A stretch of DNA of 52,554 bases from Neisseriaceae bacterium. Lineage in GTDB: Bacteria; Pseudomonadota; Gammaproteobacteria; Burkholderiales; UBA11063. The notes beneath the pieces were generated by a model. That model saw only the letters and a list, made by a program, of their open reading frames with translations. It made no database searches and was not told the DNA's origin. This document shows positions 27,268-35,347 of the stretch, piece by piece (positions within the stretch are counted from its first letter, which is position 1; each line of letters opens with the position of its first letter). The position numbers and the translations under genes are program-made. The stretch lies in assembly GCA_003963245.1 (NCBI GenBank), contig RXJX01000023.1, positions 1-52,554 of the forward strand, read 5' to 3'.

Positions 27268-27401
27268 TTTGTTTGTTCCTCCAGCGGGATGTGCCGATTG
27301 CACGCAAAGCGATAATATTTAACTCTATCCCCGATTTTTGCTGTTTTTTGCCATTTATTTAATAGTTTTTGTGCCTGTTTTTTTAATTGTGAATTTGTCA
27401 T
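27264..27401 (-). CDS. short basic phage protein (45 aa)
   Basis: An ORF of 45 codons starts MTNSQLKKQAQKLLNKWQ and ends IPLEEQTK. It has GGAAG 5 nt before its ATG. Its stop overlaps the start of the membrane protein gene (ATGA), which supports real translation. It is Lys/Gln-rich and probably binds nucleic acid or protein. Function unknown. Confidence 0.5.
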   Translation of the reverse strand: MTNSQLKKQAQKLLNKWQKTAKIGDRVKYYRFACNRHIPLEEQTK

Positions 27402-27579
27402 ATAACTTCCTGTTTTAGTGGTTACAAAAAGAATAGCTCACAACTTATGTGGGCTACCTGTGGATAAATAGGCTTAAAACTACTGACTATCTCCAAATCA
27501 GCATCTCTAAGCCCACTTTAAGCCATTCAAGACAGCGCACTTCGCAATGCGCTGCAGTCAATGTCCTGTGTTGCGATAA

Positions 27580-27657
27580 TCATCGCAAAAAATAAGGCAC
27601 TAGACTAATCAACAAGATAGCTAGTGCCACAACTAAAATTGCTTCAAATATCTTCAA
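27580..27657 (-). CDS. possible 25-aa membrane micropeptide
   Basis: A TTG-started ORF whose first codon overlaps the stop of the 97-aa gene (TTGA), with GGAGG 7 nt upstream inside that gene. It encodes one hydrophobic helix (IFEAILVVALAILLISLVPYF). Coupling and ribosome site support it; the length and non-ATG start argue for caution. Confidence 0.3.
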   Translation of the reverse strand: MKIFEAILVVALAILLISLVPYFLR

Positions 27658-27947
27658 ATCAGCGCCTCCGCTGAAATAGGGCGATTAGCGACCATATGCT
27701 TATCATCGACCAACATATCAATGCCTGACCTGATTAACTCTTGCTTAGTCAATGATAGTATCTTCAAGAATTTGGCATTATCAACATCACAGCCGAACTC
27801 TGAATTAATAGAGTGACGTAATGTAGTTACTTGATTTTCGTAAGCTAAATTCCTCCGCACTTTAGATTTAACTTGCTGAATCAACCAAGCTGCAGCTTCG
27901 TTGATTATTTCCGCATCAGGGAAGAGTAGGTTTAATAAAAGTTTCAT
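27654..27947 (-). CDS. hypothetical phage protein (97 aa)
   Basis: Not recognised. It is mostly helical, with a hydrophobic start (MKLLLNLLFPDAEIINEAAAWLIQQ) and no clear membrane span. It lies in the leftward operon between small ORFs. Confidence 0.6.
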   Translation of the reverse strand: MKLLLNLLFPDAEIINEAAAWLIQQVKSKVRRNLAYENQVTTLRHSINSEFGCDVDNAKFLKILSLTKQELIRSGIDMLVDDKHMVANRPISAEALI

Positions 27948-27984
27948 GATTGCTTTTCCTTAAAAAATTCGCATTCTGTTTTAT

Positions 27985-28434
27985 TTAAGCAGCACTATTC
28001 TCAAATAATTCCTCTTGTTTTCCAGCGCGCTCACCATGTATATATCTTTCAATCTCAATGATAGCGTTAGTTATATGATCTCGCATACCTGAGGGCATCA
28101 ACCGTCCTACGTCGCCACTTTCTGCGTAAAAATCTTCAATGCGGTGTGGTGTAACAAGGTTCATAACTCCCGTACTGTTTACCAGCTTCATTTTAGCAAT
28201 AATCACAGCGCCTAGTATGTCATGGCTAAATGACAATGACACTCCTGTAACTTCAATATCTGAGCTATTTGGCAGCTCACAAATCTCAATCACATACTGA
28301 GCCAAATCTTGAAAAGAATCAATTAATGATTTTAAAGGTTGTTCTTTAGCTTTTAAAGAAATTTCAGTTTCTTTATTGTCAACATAAACAGCTAAACAAC
28401 CGTCTTCGTTGATTTTAAATTTTTTAACTATCAT
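27985..28434 (-). CDS. hypothetical phage protein (149 aa)
   Basis: Not recognised as a named family. Alternating beta-strands (FKINEDGCLAVYVDNKETEISL) precede a helical C-terminal part. It lies 2 nt downstream of the 75-aa gene, in the block with DUF1351 and RecT, where single-strand-binding or recombination helpers are common. No role is assigned. Confidence 0.65.
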   Translation of the reverse strand: MIVKKFKINEDGCLAVYVDNKETEISLKAKEQPLKSLIDSFQDLAQYVIEICELPNSSDIEVTGVSLSFSHDILGAVIIAKMKLVNSTGVMNLVTPHRIEDFYAESGDVGRLMPSGMRDHITNAIIEIERYIHGERAGKQEELFENSAA

Positions 28435-28436
28435 TT

Positions 28437-28664
28437 TTAAACTCCATAAATAAACACCCAGTAACTAATATCCTGGGTGATTTTAGTTAATACAATTGTA
28501 CCCGTATAGCTCCTGCCAAGTTCTTTAAATCCTTGGCTTAGTCTAGTTCTGTATTCCTGCTCGGCATCGGCTTTACTGCACTCTATATAAGTGTCGCAGT
28601 CGCTGAGTTTACGGAGCAGGGCATACGTCTCAGGGTGGCATTTTTGCCGTTTTATTGCTGGCAT
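28437..28664 (-). CDS. hypothetical phage protein (75 aa)
   Basis: The 75-aa protein begins MPAIKRQKCHPETYALLRKLSDCDTYIEC. Not recognised. It overlaps the end of the DUF1351 gene by 13 nt, a sign of coupling. Confidence 0.6.
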   Translation of the reverse strand: MPAIKRQKCHPETYALLRKLSDCDTYIECSKADAEQEYRTRLSQGFKELGRSYTGTIVLTKITQDISYWVFIYGV

Positions 28665-29884
28665 ATTTCCATTTTAACCCCGTACTTGGTGGCGAAATTA
28701 TCGCGCATTTCAGCAAGCCGCTTTTCAACTGTCGCCATCGCTCCGGCGCTTCGTTCAGCACTACCAGCATCGATTGTGATAGTGATTGTTTTGGTTACAA
28801 AATTTTTAGATAGTGTCGATACGCTATTGGCATCTTGCGACCTCGGTTGATTGCTAGCCTTGACCACTTCTTGGCTTCTAACTTCATTATTACCGTTGGG
28901 AGATTTCTGTAAACTCTGCTGACTAGTATCAGCATTATTTTGTTGAGTGCAAACCACACTTTCTGTCTCCGTAACTGCTTGTTTTTTAACTTCTTCAGCA
29001 TCTTGCTTTTCCTTCTTATTTTTATATGCTTGTTCGACTTGTTCATCAGAATACATCTCAATCGTAAACTGCGAATATACGCCATTGAATCCATATTGCT
29101 GATTCAGGTTTTGTAGCAACAGTTCGCGGTTCTTGATTTTCTGCTGCTTCAATTCCTGCTCGGCTTTCCAACCATTGTACAATTTCACTTGATCGTCAAT
29201 TTGCGCTTGGATACTATCAGCAAGCTTTTTATTTACCATCGTTTTATTGTAGTATTCTTCCCGAAACACAACCTTAGCAAGATACTCAGATGGCAAATCA
29301 ACGCTATTCAACATGTCCGCCATCGTTGTCATAACTTCCGCGTACTTGGCTTTTTTGCGTTCGGCTTCGGCGGCTTCGCGCTTAGCTTTGTTCTCTGCAA
29401 AAATTTTGTCCAGATAATCGCCAATTTTCTTTTCATCAGCAATAACTTGCTTTAAAGATTCATTAACTGGACGGGTGAGGTCTAGCCGACGTGCCGCAAA
29501 GTCTTTGTACCACTTCTTCAACTCTGCTTCAAGTTCTTCTGATTCACCGGCAAAGCTTGCCACGCGAGCATCAATGTATTGAATTGATAAATCAACATCG
29601 ATTTTAATAATCGCATTAGTATTTACTACAAGTTGCTCCAAATCTATTACTGGGACAAGTTGTTTTTCAGGGGTTTTGATTAGTTCGTTTTGCATTGCTT
29701 TCTCTTTCATAAATTCGCTTGCTTCGCAAAGATCATTCTCATGCCGCATGATGCGAGCATTATCAACATCTACCATATAATGTCCGCTATGAGAGCGCAC
29801 ATCAGCTATTTTGCCTATCTTGCCATTGTAGTTGTCATCCGGTCTGGTGAATGTCACCTCGCAGTCAATTGGGAAATTACGCAT
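28652..29884 (-). CDS. DUF1351-like phage protein with an extra N-terminal domain
   Basis: 410 aa from the ATG at 29884, which has GGAG 9 nt upstream. A TTG-started extension to 29911 is less likely. Residues about 1-45 form a small beta domain (DCEVTFTRPDDNYNGKIGKIADVRSHSGHYMVDV), KOW-like in look. From about residue 60 the body is a long coiled coil (WYKDFAARRLDLTRPVNESLK, AENKAKREAAEAERKKAKY) of the DUF1351 type often encoded beside RecT and exonuclease. A Gln/Ser/Asn-rich linker leads to a short C-terminal alpha/beta segment (KTITITIDAGSAERSAGAMATVEKRL is split around residue 365). Role unknown, probably recombination-linked. Confidence 0.7.
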   Translation of the reverse strand: MRNFPIDCEVTFTRPDDNYNGKIGKIADVRSHSGHYMVDVDNARIMRHENDLCEASEFMKEKAMQNELIKTPEKQLVPVIDLEQLVVNTNAIIKIDVDLSIQYIDARVASFAGESEELEAELKKWYKDFAARRLDLTRPVNESLKQVIADEKKIGDYLDKIFAENKAKREAAEAERKKAKYAEVMTTMADMLNSVDLPSEYLAKVVFREEYYNKTMVNKKLADSIQAQIDDQVKLYNGWKAEQELKQQKIKNRELLLQNLNQQYGFNGVYSQFTIEMYSDEQVEQAYKNKKEKQDAEEVKKQAVTETESVVCTQQNNADTSQQSLQKSPNGNNEVRSQEVVKASNQPRSQDANSVSTLSKNFVTKTITITIDAGSAERSAGAMATVEKRLAEMRDNFATKYGVKMEICQQ

Positions 29885-29885
29885 C

Positions 29886-30122
29886 TTATTGCACTCCAAA
29901 ATTACACTCAATTGTGTAGCTAATCCTTAATGCAGCTAACAATTGCTCAAGAAGAAAACTATGTGATTCATCAGAAATATAAACAATAGTATTTTCTTTT
30001 GCATCTTTAATTTCAGATACTCTCTCCATGTTATCAAACATTCCAACTGTTCCAATCGTAATCATCATGTGCGCTAACTCAAATTGATTACATCTAAAAC
30101 TAAACATCTTTCTATACTTCAT
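29886..30122 (-). CDS. hypothetical phage protein (78 aa)
   Basis: The 78-aa protein lies between RecT and the DUF1351 gene. Several Met residues precede a segment reading ITIGTVGMFDNMERVSEI, then EENTIVYISDESHSFL-like beta/alpha elements. Not recognised. The start could be either of two nearby ATGs. Confidence 0.55.
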   Translation of the reverse strand: MKYRKMFSFRCNQFELAHMMITIGTVGMFDNMERVSEIKDAKENTIVYISDESHSFLLEQLLAALRISYTIECNFGVQ

Positions 30123-30157
30123 TTTCTATACTCCAAAAAAGCCCCGAGGGGCTACGG

Positions 30158-30973
30158 TTAAACATCAAAATTCTCTTGAGCTGCAGATTGAGCCGCTGGG
30201 TTGATTTCAAAATCAGCGTTATCATCAACAACTTCACCTGTGGCTTGGTCTACACCATTAACGATGTTTTGAGCTGGTTCCGGCTCTGTATTTGCTGGTT
30301 GAGTAACATTTCTACGTGGTCTACGTAATCCTGCTGCGGTCTGCTCGTTAGATGATGTAATATTAGTTACCTCACCATTTTGATTGATGTCGATAATATC
30401 TCGCTCTTCATCCTCTGTTCTGAATCCCATAGCGATTTCAGGCGCGTATAAATCAACCCACCAAGCCCCAGCACGCCACATAAGCATTTTTTGTGGCATT
30501 GTTTTCCACTTGCTGCCGTTCTTACCATACCAACCCTCAGCTTTAGCCAAACTGATGGTAATATCTGGACCAATCAATTTTTCACCAGTTGCAAGCTCAG
30601 TAGCAACTGCACGACATCCCCAGCCGTCGGTATTTGGTTCACCAAAATATTCAAAGCGAATCGCTGAGAATCTTCCGCACGTATTAGCTGTTGCAATCAA
30701 GTATTTTGCGGACCAGCTAGGTTTGCCATGAACGAGAATAAGATTCTGTAATACTAATAACGGAGCTGCATTAGCTCTTAGCGCAATATCAACTGCAATC
30801 ATACAACTAGGCAGTCCGGCGTCTCCCTTAAAATTATCTGGCACATAGTGTGAATAAGCAAAAGCTCTTGCAATTCGTTGAAGAGATTCAAAAGATGCTG
30901 AGCTGTAAAAGCCAGGTATTACTTCGGTACTTTGTTTTTGAGCTGTTGCTAAAACTGTTTGATTTTCTGACAT
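30158..30973 (-). CDS. recT: RecT-family single-strand annealing protein
   Basis: The 271-aa phage recombinase pairs complementary single strands. The conserved core runs SLAKAEGWYGKNGSKWKTMP then MLMWRAGAWWVDLYAPEI and ends at GFRTEDEERD. The C-terminal about 70 residues are an acidic, low-complexity tail, usual for RecT/SSAP proteins. It lies 36 nt after the nuclease gene; the two should form a RecE/RecT-like pair. Confidence 0.92.
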   Translation of the reverse strand: MSENQTVLATAQKQSTEVIPGFYSSASFESLQRIARAFAYSHYVPDNFKGDAGLPSCMIAVDIALRANAAPLLVLQNLILVHGKPSWSAKYLIATANTCGRFSAIRFEYFGEPNTDGWGCRAVATELATGEKLIGPDITISLAKAEGWYGKNGSKWKTMPQKMLMWRAGAWWVDLYAPEIAMGFRTEDEERDIIDINQNGEVTNITSSNEQTAAGLRRPRRNVTQPANTEPEPAQNIVNGVDQATGEVVDDNADFEINPAAQSAAQENFDV

Positions 30974-31009
30974 GATTTGTTCCTTTTGTTAGTTATAAAA
31001 ATGGTTAAG

Positions 31010-31798
31010 TTACTTTTTGAATTTACAAACTGAATGACGAGGGCAGTATTTTTCACTGCATAACATTGATGAGGGATTTCCATAGAAGTTACCAGAGTGA
31101 ATCAACTCACTAGCTCTATGTAGCAACCCCTTGTTAAATTCATCGCCGAGCAGCAATTCTCTAGCTCCAGATAATGTGCCAATAGCAGCCTTATCATTTG
31201 ATGTGTTCAATCCGATTATTTGAGCTGGTGCATCAATTTGTTGATTAAATGAATGTTCTGCAAGTAATTCGTAAACTCCCATTTGCGCTGCATGCTTACC
31301 AGTTGCCACAACATTTGCTGATGATACTGCTGTTTTTCCAGTCTTAATATCAGCAATTCCTAAGTTTCCAAGTTTATCTTTATAAACTCGGTCCGTGCTT
31401 CCGGTTAGCTCCAGTCTCAGATCTGTAAATATTAATGGCTGACAAGTAAGCTCAACCGCTACATATTCCATTTTGGGCGCAATATTTGAGCAATACCTTA
31501 GATGAATTGGAATAGCTTTTTTTTCAATGCTTTTTGGCGTATCATCTCCCCAGTCAATATCTTCTTCTGGGTTCTTGAGTATATCTACAATTGCGCCTGC
31601 AGCTTCCATTGGGCTTAATTTGTTATTATCCAAAACAGATTGATCGTATTTTGCCGTTCCAGCATGTACTGACGTACCTAAGAAAGCAGCCACGTTAGTT
31701 TTACGTGGCATTTTTAGTAAGTGTTTAGCTTCCCATCGGGCTGGGCAATCAAATAGCTCACCAAGTGAGCTAGCGCGAATTTTTATGATGTTAAACAT
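31010..31798 (-). CDS. PD-(D/E)XK nuclease with Cas4/AddB-like cysteine cluster
   Basis: 262 aa from the ATG at 31798, which has AAGGGGG just upstream and overlaps the previous stop (TAATG). An in-frame ATG at 31816 is weaker. The nuclease core is visible as LTGSTDRVYKDK followed by IADIKTGK (the D-x-K pair). One Cys (C18 in LFDCPARWEAKH) and three near the end (C247, C252, C258) match the layout of the 4Fe-4S cluster in Cas4 and AddB exonucleases. It is probably the 5'-end-resecting partner of RecT. Confidence 0.85.
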   Translation of the reverse strand: MFNIIKIRASSLGELFDCPARWEAKHLLKMPRKTNVAAFLGTSVHAGTAKYDQSVLDNNKLSPMEAAGAIVDILKNPEEDIDWGDDTPKSIEKKAIPIHLRYCSNIAPKMEYVAVELTCQPLIFTDLRLELTGSTDRVYKDKLGNLGIADIKTGKTAVSSANVVATGKHAAQMGVYELLAEHSFNQQIDAPAQIIGLNTSNDKAAIGTLSGARELLLGDEFNKGLLHRASELIHSGNFYGNPSSMLCSEKYCPRHSVCKFKK

Positions 31799-32061
31799 TA
31801 TAACCCCCTTATCCATAGTGATTTTGCTAAACTTCTAGCGTCGTTTTCGTCTATCCCGCGCTCGGACATAATCCGCTGATAGTTACGCTCTATATAATCT
31901 TGCGTATCCCTCTCGCTTTCACGAGCTACTTTTTCAGCAATTGACTTCATGCTGCGATGATATGCAAGGTCATCAAAGTACTCATCAATAATTTTTGATT
32001 GCTCACGCATATGCTCTTGATATTCCTCAATTTCTGCGCGATATTCATTGTGATAGACCAT
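31798..32061 (-). CDS. hypothetical charged helical phage protein (87 aa)
   Basis: The 87-aa protein is rich in Glu, Arg and Tyr, predicted all-helical and probably coiled-coil (AEIEEYQEHMREQSKIIDEYF). It is translationally coupled to the nuclease gene (TAATG) and overlaps the zinc-ribbon ORF upstream. Function unknown. Confidence 0.65.
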   Translation of the reverse strand: MVYHNEYRAEIEEYQEHMREQSKIIDEYFDDLAYHRSMKSIAEKVARESERDTQDYIERNYQRIMSERGIDENDARSLAKSLWIRGL

Positions 32062-32212
32062 TATTTTTTACCTCAGTAACATGCTTAATTTTTGGCGGAT
32101 TGTTTATCTTCCACGATATGCACCAATCACCAAGATTAATTGTTTCTTTTGATTTTTTACAGCGAAAGGCGATTCGATGTTTGCAGTTTTGGCATGATTG
32201 ATTTGTTTGCAT
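32045..32212 (-). CDS. small zinc-ribbon-like phage protein (55 aa)
   Basis: An ORF of 55 codons, MQTNQSCQNCKHRIAFRC then GDWCISW, with four Cys arranged C-x2-C-x7-C-x12-C, a plausible zinc site. It overlaps the genes on both sides (TGATG with the micropeptide before it, 17 nt with the gene after it), which supports translation in a coupled chain. Confidence 0.55.
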   Translation of the reverse strand: MQTNQSCQNCKHRIAFRCKKSKETINLGDWCISWKINNPPKIKHVTEVKNNGLSQ

Positions 32213-32292
32213 CACTCTACCCATCCTTCCTTACAGATTTGCCAATTTGTCCAAATAGCATAAACTATACCAACTATACCAACTATTAGCAT
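32212..32292 (-). CDS. possible 26-aa membrane micropeptide
   Basis: The ATG at 32292 has GAGGAG 8 nt upstream. The product is one hydrophobic helix (MLIVGIVGIVYAIWTNW) with a short polar tail. Its stop overlaps the next start (TGATG). Short, but ribosome site and coupling are both good. Confidence 0.45.
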   Translation of the reverse strand: MLIVGIVGIVYAIWTNWQICKEGWVE

Positions 32293-32313
32293 TTTGTTTT
32301 CTCCTCATCGAAT

Positions 32314-32874
<561 letters not shown>

Positions 32875-32949
32875 TTTACATCTTTCTTAGATTAATATTA
32901 TCCAGCCCATTTTCATATCTCCATAAAAACAGCCTAGTTGGCTGGTTAG

Positions 32950-33387
32950 TTATACTTTAAAAAAGTCAACGGAATATTTTTTTAAACATCTTACTAATTT
33001 AGTATCTACTTTATTCCATACCCCAAAGCCATCATCATCTTCTGATATCCGTTCAAATTGTGATTGTTTATACTCTTCAATACTCAATAATTCTTTATTG
33101 AACTCATCAAGTTTAAGAAATATTAAAAATTCTTCTTGTTTTTCTGAGTTAAAATCTTCCTGCCACAAAATATAGCAATAACCTTCATTTATGAAGAAAA
33201 TTTGAGCTGTTCCCTCTACGTGATCATCAAAAATATTTACCCCAAAAATATAACGACCAATTCCTGAAAAATCGAAAAGATCAGTGCCGTCACCAATCTT
33301 ATCGGCAACGCATATTAATGCTAGCTCTAAGCGGTGCAGCAATAAAGATTTAGTTTCAACTCCTCGCCCTTTAAAGCTAAATTTCAT
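32950..33387 (-). CDS. hypothetical acidic phage protein (145 aa)
   Basis: Not recognised. Asp/Glu- and aromatic-rich, with an alternating beta pattern (IGRYIFGVNIFDDHVEGTAQIFFINEGYCYILW) and a helical C-terminus. No membrane segment. It is the second gene of the leftward early operon. Confidence 0.65.
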   Translation of the reverse strand: MKFSFKGRGVETKSLLLHRLELALICVADKIGDGTDLFDFSGIGRYIFGVNIFDDHVEGTAQIFFINEGYCYILWQEDFNSEKQEEFLIFLKLDEFNKELLSIEEYKQSQFERISEDDDGFGVWNKVDTKLVRCLKKYSVDFFKV

Positions 33388-33485
33388 TTCATATCTCCAA
33401 TAAAAAACCAGCTTATTTCTAAGCTGGCTCGGTTAATGTCGCGGTGTATATATACTAATTGGGGTTAGTAAAAGCGACATGTTCG

Positions 33486-33680
33486 TTATTTAACGGCTTT
33501 TCGTTTACTTCGATTGTTGATAAATTTCCTCAATATTTTATTGCTTGAGTACCATACATGCGGCTTACGATCAGTGTTGTCTGGCGGCGGGATAACTCCG
33601 ATTTTTTTTAGGCGATAGAACATCGGGTTGCTGATTCCGACTAGCTCCATTATTTCATTGGCGGTTAGTTCTTTTTTCAT
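33486..33680 (-). CDS. small helix-turn-helix regulator (AlpA/MerR-like)
   Basis: The 64-aa protein opens with a winged-helix pattern (TANEIMELVGISNPMFYRLKKIGVIPPP) as in AlpA or MerR N-termini, and ends in a very basic tail (NNRSKRKAVK). It heads the leftward early operon and is divergent from the gene at 33822, so it may control that region. Confidence 0.7.
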   Translation of the reverse strand: MKKELTANEIMELVGISNPMFYRLKKIGVIPPPDNTDRKPHVWYSSNKILRKFINNRSKRKAVK

Positions 33681-33768
33681 TGGTGGTCCTTAAAAAATTG
33701 ATTATGTCGCTTTTATTTGAACGAGCGACATAATGAATTACTCAATTAAATCAGTGATGTGCCCTCGG

Positions 33769-33777
33769 TGCTATAAT
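33769..33777 (+). promoter_or_regulatory. extended -10 promoter for the 33822 gene
   Basis: TGCTATAAT is a consensus extended -10 box, 45 nt before the start codon. The -35 region is poor. Its position fits a divergent promoter pair with the HTH gene. Confidence 0.6.
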
Positions 33778-33821
33778 AGAGTTCTCTAAGCTTTATTTTT
33801 AACACTTAAAAAGGACACATC

Positions 33822-34142
33822 ATGGGTTTAACTGAGAAAATACTATTCTACCCATCTCAAGTTTTTGAGATTTGGGGGATAAAATTTGGAGTGAGTGTTT
33901 TTATGGGCGCATTAATATTAATCACTGTAGTTTGTTGCTATCTTCTTAATCGCTATTTAACGAGAAAACATGAAATAGATGTTATTAATCGTAATCATGA
34001 GACATGGTGTACTCCTTGCCATAGATTTATGGAGTACGTTAAATCTGATTCAACGCGACATCTTGGGCGGTTCCGTTGTAAAAATTGCGGATTTGAGAAA
34101 GAAATTCGCAAAGTTGAACCAGACCCAAGAGATTTAAAATAG
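33822..34142 (+). CDS. membrane-anchored zinc-ribbon phage protein (106 aa)
   Basis: One transmembrane helix (SVFMGALILITVVCCYLL) is followed by a cytosolic domain with Cys pairs TWCTPCH and RFRCKNCGF, a typical zinc ribbon. Start at 33822 has AAAAAGGA upstream. It is alone on its strand inside the early region, as moron or superinfection genes often are. A hairpin (34141-34177) begins in its stop codon. Confidence 0.65.
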   Translation: MGLTEKILFYPSQVFEIWGIKFGVSVFMGALILITVVCCYLLNRYLTRKHEIDVINRNHETWCTPCHRFMEYVKSDSTRHLGRFRCKNCGFEKEIRKVEPDPRDLK

Positions 34143-34177
34143 CAATAAAACTAACTCAGTAAATTAGCTTTATTGCT
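34141..34177 (+). terminator. hairpin at the end of the zinc-ribbon gene
   Basis: AGCAATAAA pairs with TTTATTGCT, with an inner CTAA/TTAG stem. It has no T-run, so it is either a weak terminator or a 3' stabiliser. Confidence 0.4.
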
Positions 34178-34410
34178 GGCACTCGCTGAATGCCAGATTT
34201 TATCTTTGGATGCAATAACGCAGTCGCACCTCCAAGCCAGTTTATCGGGATGTCGCCCGTTGAAGTTTGTTTGTTAACTTCATGACGTGATTATTACCTA
34301 AATTAATATATGGTGTCAAATGTAAATATAATATATTTCTCATGCGCTGCACAAGTACATTGATTTAATTTGGTATTTTGTGGTGTGATTTTTTGATGTG
34401 AAAATAAATA

Positions 34411-34439
34411 TTGACGAAAGGTAGTTAATTTAGTAGAAT
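34411..34439 (+). promoter_or_regulatory. strong sigma-70-type promoter in a gene-free stretch
   Basis: TTGACG (34411-34416), exactly 17 nt, then TAGAAT (34434-34439). This is one of the best promoters in the window, yet no normal ORF follows it. Confidence 0.6.
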
Positions 34440-34456
34440 AGCGATGTTCTGGAACG

Positions 34457-34480
34457 AAAAAACCCCGGGAAACCGGGGAA
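34457..34480 (-). terminator. GC-rich hairpin, minus-strand terminator
   Basis: CCCCGG (34463-34468) and CCGGGG (34473-34478) form a 6-bp GC stem with a 4-nt loop. Read on the minus strand it is followed by six Ts. It is a second stop behind 34601-34621 for leftward transcripts. Confidence 0.7.
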
Positions 34481-34556
34481 AAGTCACTCAAAAAACTCTG
34501 CGTCTATTATGACTTGTTTGAAAATAGATACAGAAATTTTTTTAAGCTAACGTAAA

Positions 34557-34584
34557 GCCGCTGGTGTAAAAACTGGCGGTTTTT
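34557..34584 (+). terminator. plus-strand terminator
   Basis: A GCCGCTGG/CTGGCGG stem (two wobble pairs) with an 8-nt loop and five Ts. It stops rightward transcription converging on the 34630 gene. Confidence 0.55.
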
Positions 34585-34600
34585 GTTATTTTATGGCATG

Positions 34601-34621
34601 AAAAAACCCGCCGGAGCAGGT
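34601..34621 (-). terminator. terminator of the coiled-coil gene
   Basis: On the minus strand, ACCTGC and GCGGGT pair (one wobble) and are followed by TTTTTT. It lies 9 nt after the stop codon at 34630. Confidence 0.7.
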
Positions 34622-34629
34622 TTTGTTAT

Positions 34630-35031
34630 TTATTTCTGAATAGCTTTTATTAGCTCAGTGAGCTGAGCGAGTTTGCCAGTGGCGAAATACAGAAGACCGC
34701 AAACGGTTAGGATGAAAATTATTAAAGCAATTCCACCAAAAATGTAAAAGTCTTTTTTTGTAAACATTTTTGCTTCAAGTTTATCTATTTTAGCTTCGAT
34801 CCTTGACTCAACTGCATTTATCTTGGCCTCTAGTTTATCGACTGACCGGTCTATTTTATCATCAAGTTTATCTACGGACTTATCTATTTTATTATCAAGA
34901 CGTGAAATATCCTCACGAGTTGCACCGTGCTGTATTAATTGAACGATCTCCATAGCGGAAAGGTTTAATTCGCCTTTATTTACCATTGTTTTGATTGTCT
35001 CAACTGCGTTATTAAAAGAATGATTTCCCAT
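34630..35031 (-). CDS. coiled-coil protein with C-terminal membrane anchor (133 aa)
   Basis: An N-terminal segment (residues 1-40) is followed by heptad repeats (DNKIDKSVDKLDDKIDRSVDKL and relatives, about 43-88), then a transmembrane helix (FYIFGGIALIIFILTVCGLLYF) and a short tail. The layout resembles Bdr-like and other phage membrane coiled-coil proteins. It is the last gene of the operon led by the repressor and ends at a terminator, the usual place for lysogenic-conversion genes. Function unknown. Confidence 0.65.
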   Translation of the reverse strand: MGNHSFNNAVETIKTMVNKGELNLSAMEIVQLIQHGATREDISRLDNKIDKSVDKLDDKIDRSVDKLEAKINAVESRIEAKIDKLEAKMFTKKDFYIFGGIALIIFILTVCGLLYFATGKLAQLTELIKAIQK

Positions 35032-35291
35032 TACTGCGCCCCTATTGTAGCATTAATTTCTTCTTCAATGTATTTCGCAATAAAATAATTTAGGTGATAA
35101 CAGCGTGGGCACGATGTGAAATAATGGCGAATGCCAACAGTAATATTGTTAGACATAAACATTACAACTTCCATTAAGTCTCCGGAATCGACGGTTCCTA
35201 TTGTAACGTGTGAATTGCCACACACTTGGCATTTACTGTCAACATTTTTTTCCGTTAACCATTCTCTGAATTGGTCTGTTGTGATTTTCAT
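35031..35291 (-). CDS. zinc-ribbon-like hypothetical protein (86 aa)
   Basis: Two Cys pairs (KCQVCGN near residue 20 and SCPRCYH near 60) suggest a zinc ribbon. The ATG at 35291 (MKITTDQF) is preferred; a start at 35303 adds four residues. It overlaps the following gene by 1 nt at the stop/start. Confidence 0.6.
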   Translation of the reverse strand: MKITTDQFREWLTEKNVDSKCQVCGNSHVTIGTVDSGDLMEVVMFMSNNITVGIRHYFTSCPRCYHLNYFIAKYIEEEINATIGAQ

Positions 35292-35347
35292 CTCATACCT
35301 CAAGGATTATACTCACTGCCACGGCTAACTACCGCGACGGGTTGGGG

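Larger units (their letters stand above)
34446..34585 (+). ncRNA. candidate phage small RNA
   Basis: A transcript from the promoter at 34411-34439 would run about 140 nt to a plus-strand terminator (CCGC 34558-34561 with GCGG 34576-34579, then five Ts). Near its 5' end is a stable CCCCGG-GAAA-CCGGGG hairpin. A 22-codon ORF (34444-34512) begins at the predicted transcription start without a ribosome site, so translation is doubtful. The rest of 34178-34629 shows no gene. Confidence 0.35.

Noticed and set aside
34303..34491. 62-aa minus-strand ORF containing SPVSRGFFVPEH
   Set aside because: It spans a GC-rich terminator and a plus-strand promoter, has no ribosome site of note and an atypical composition.
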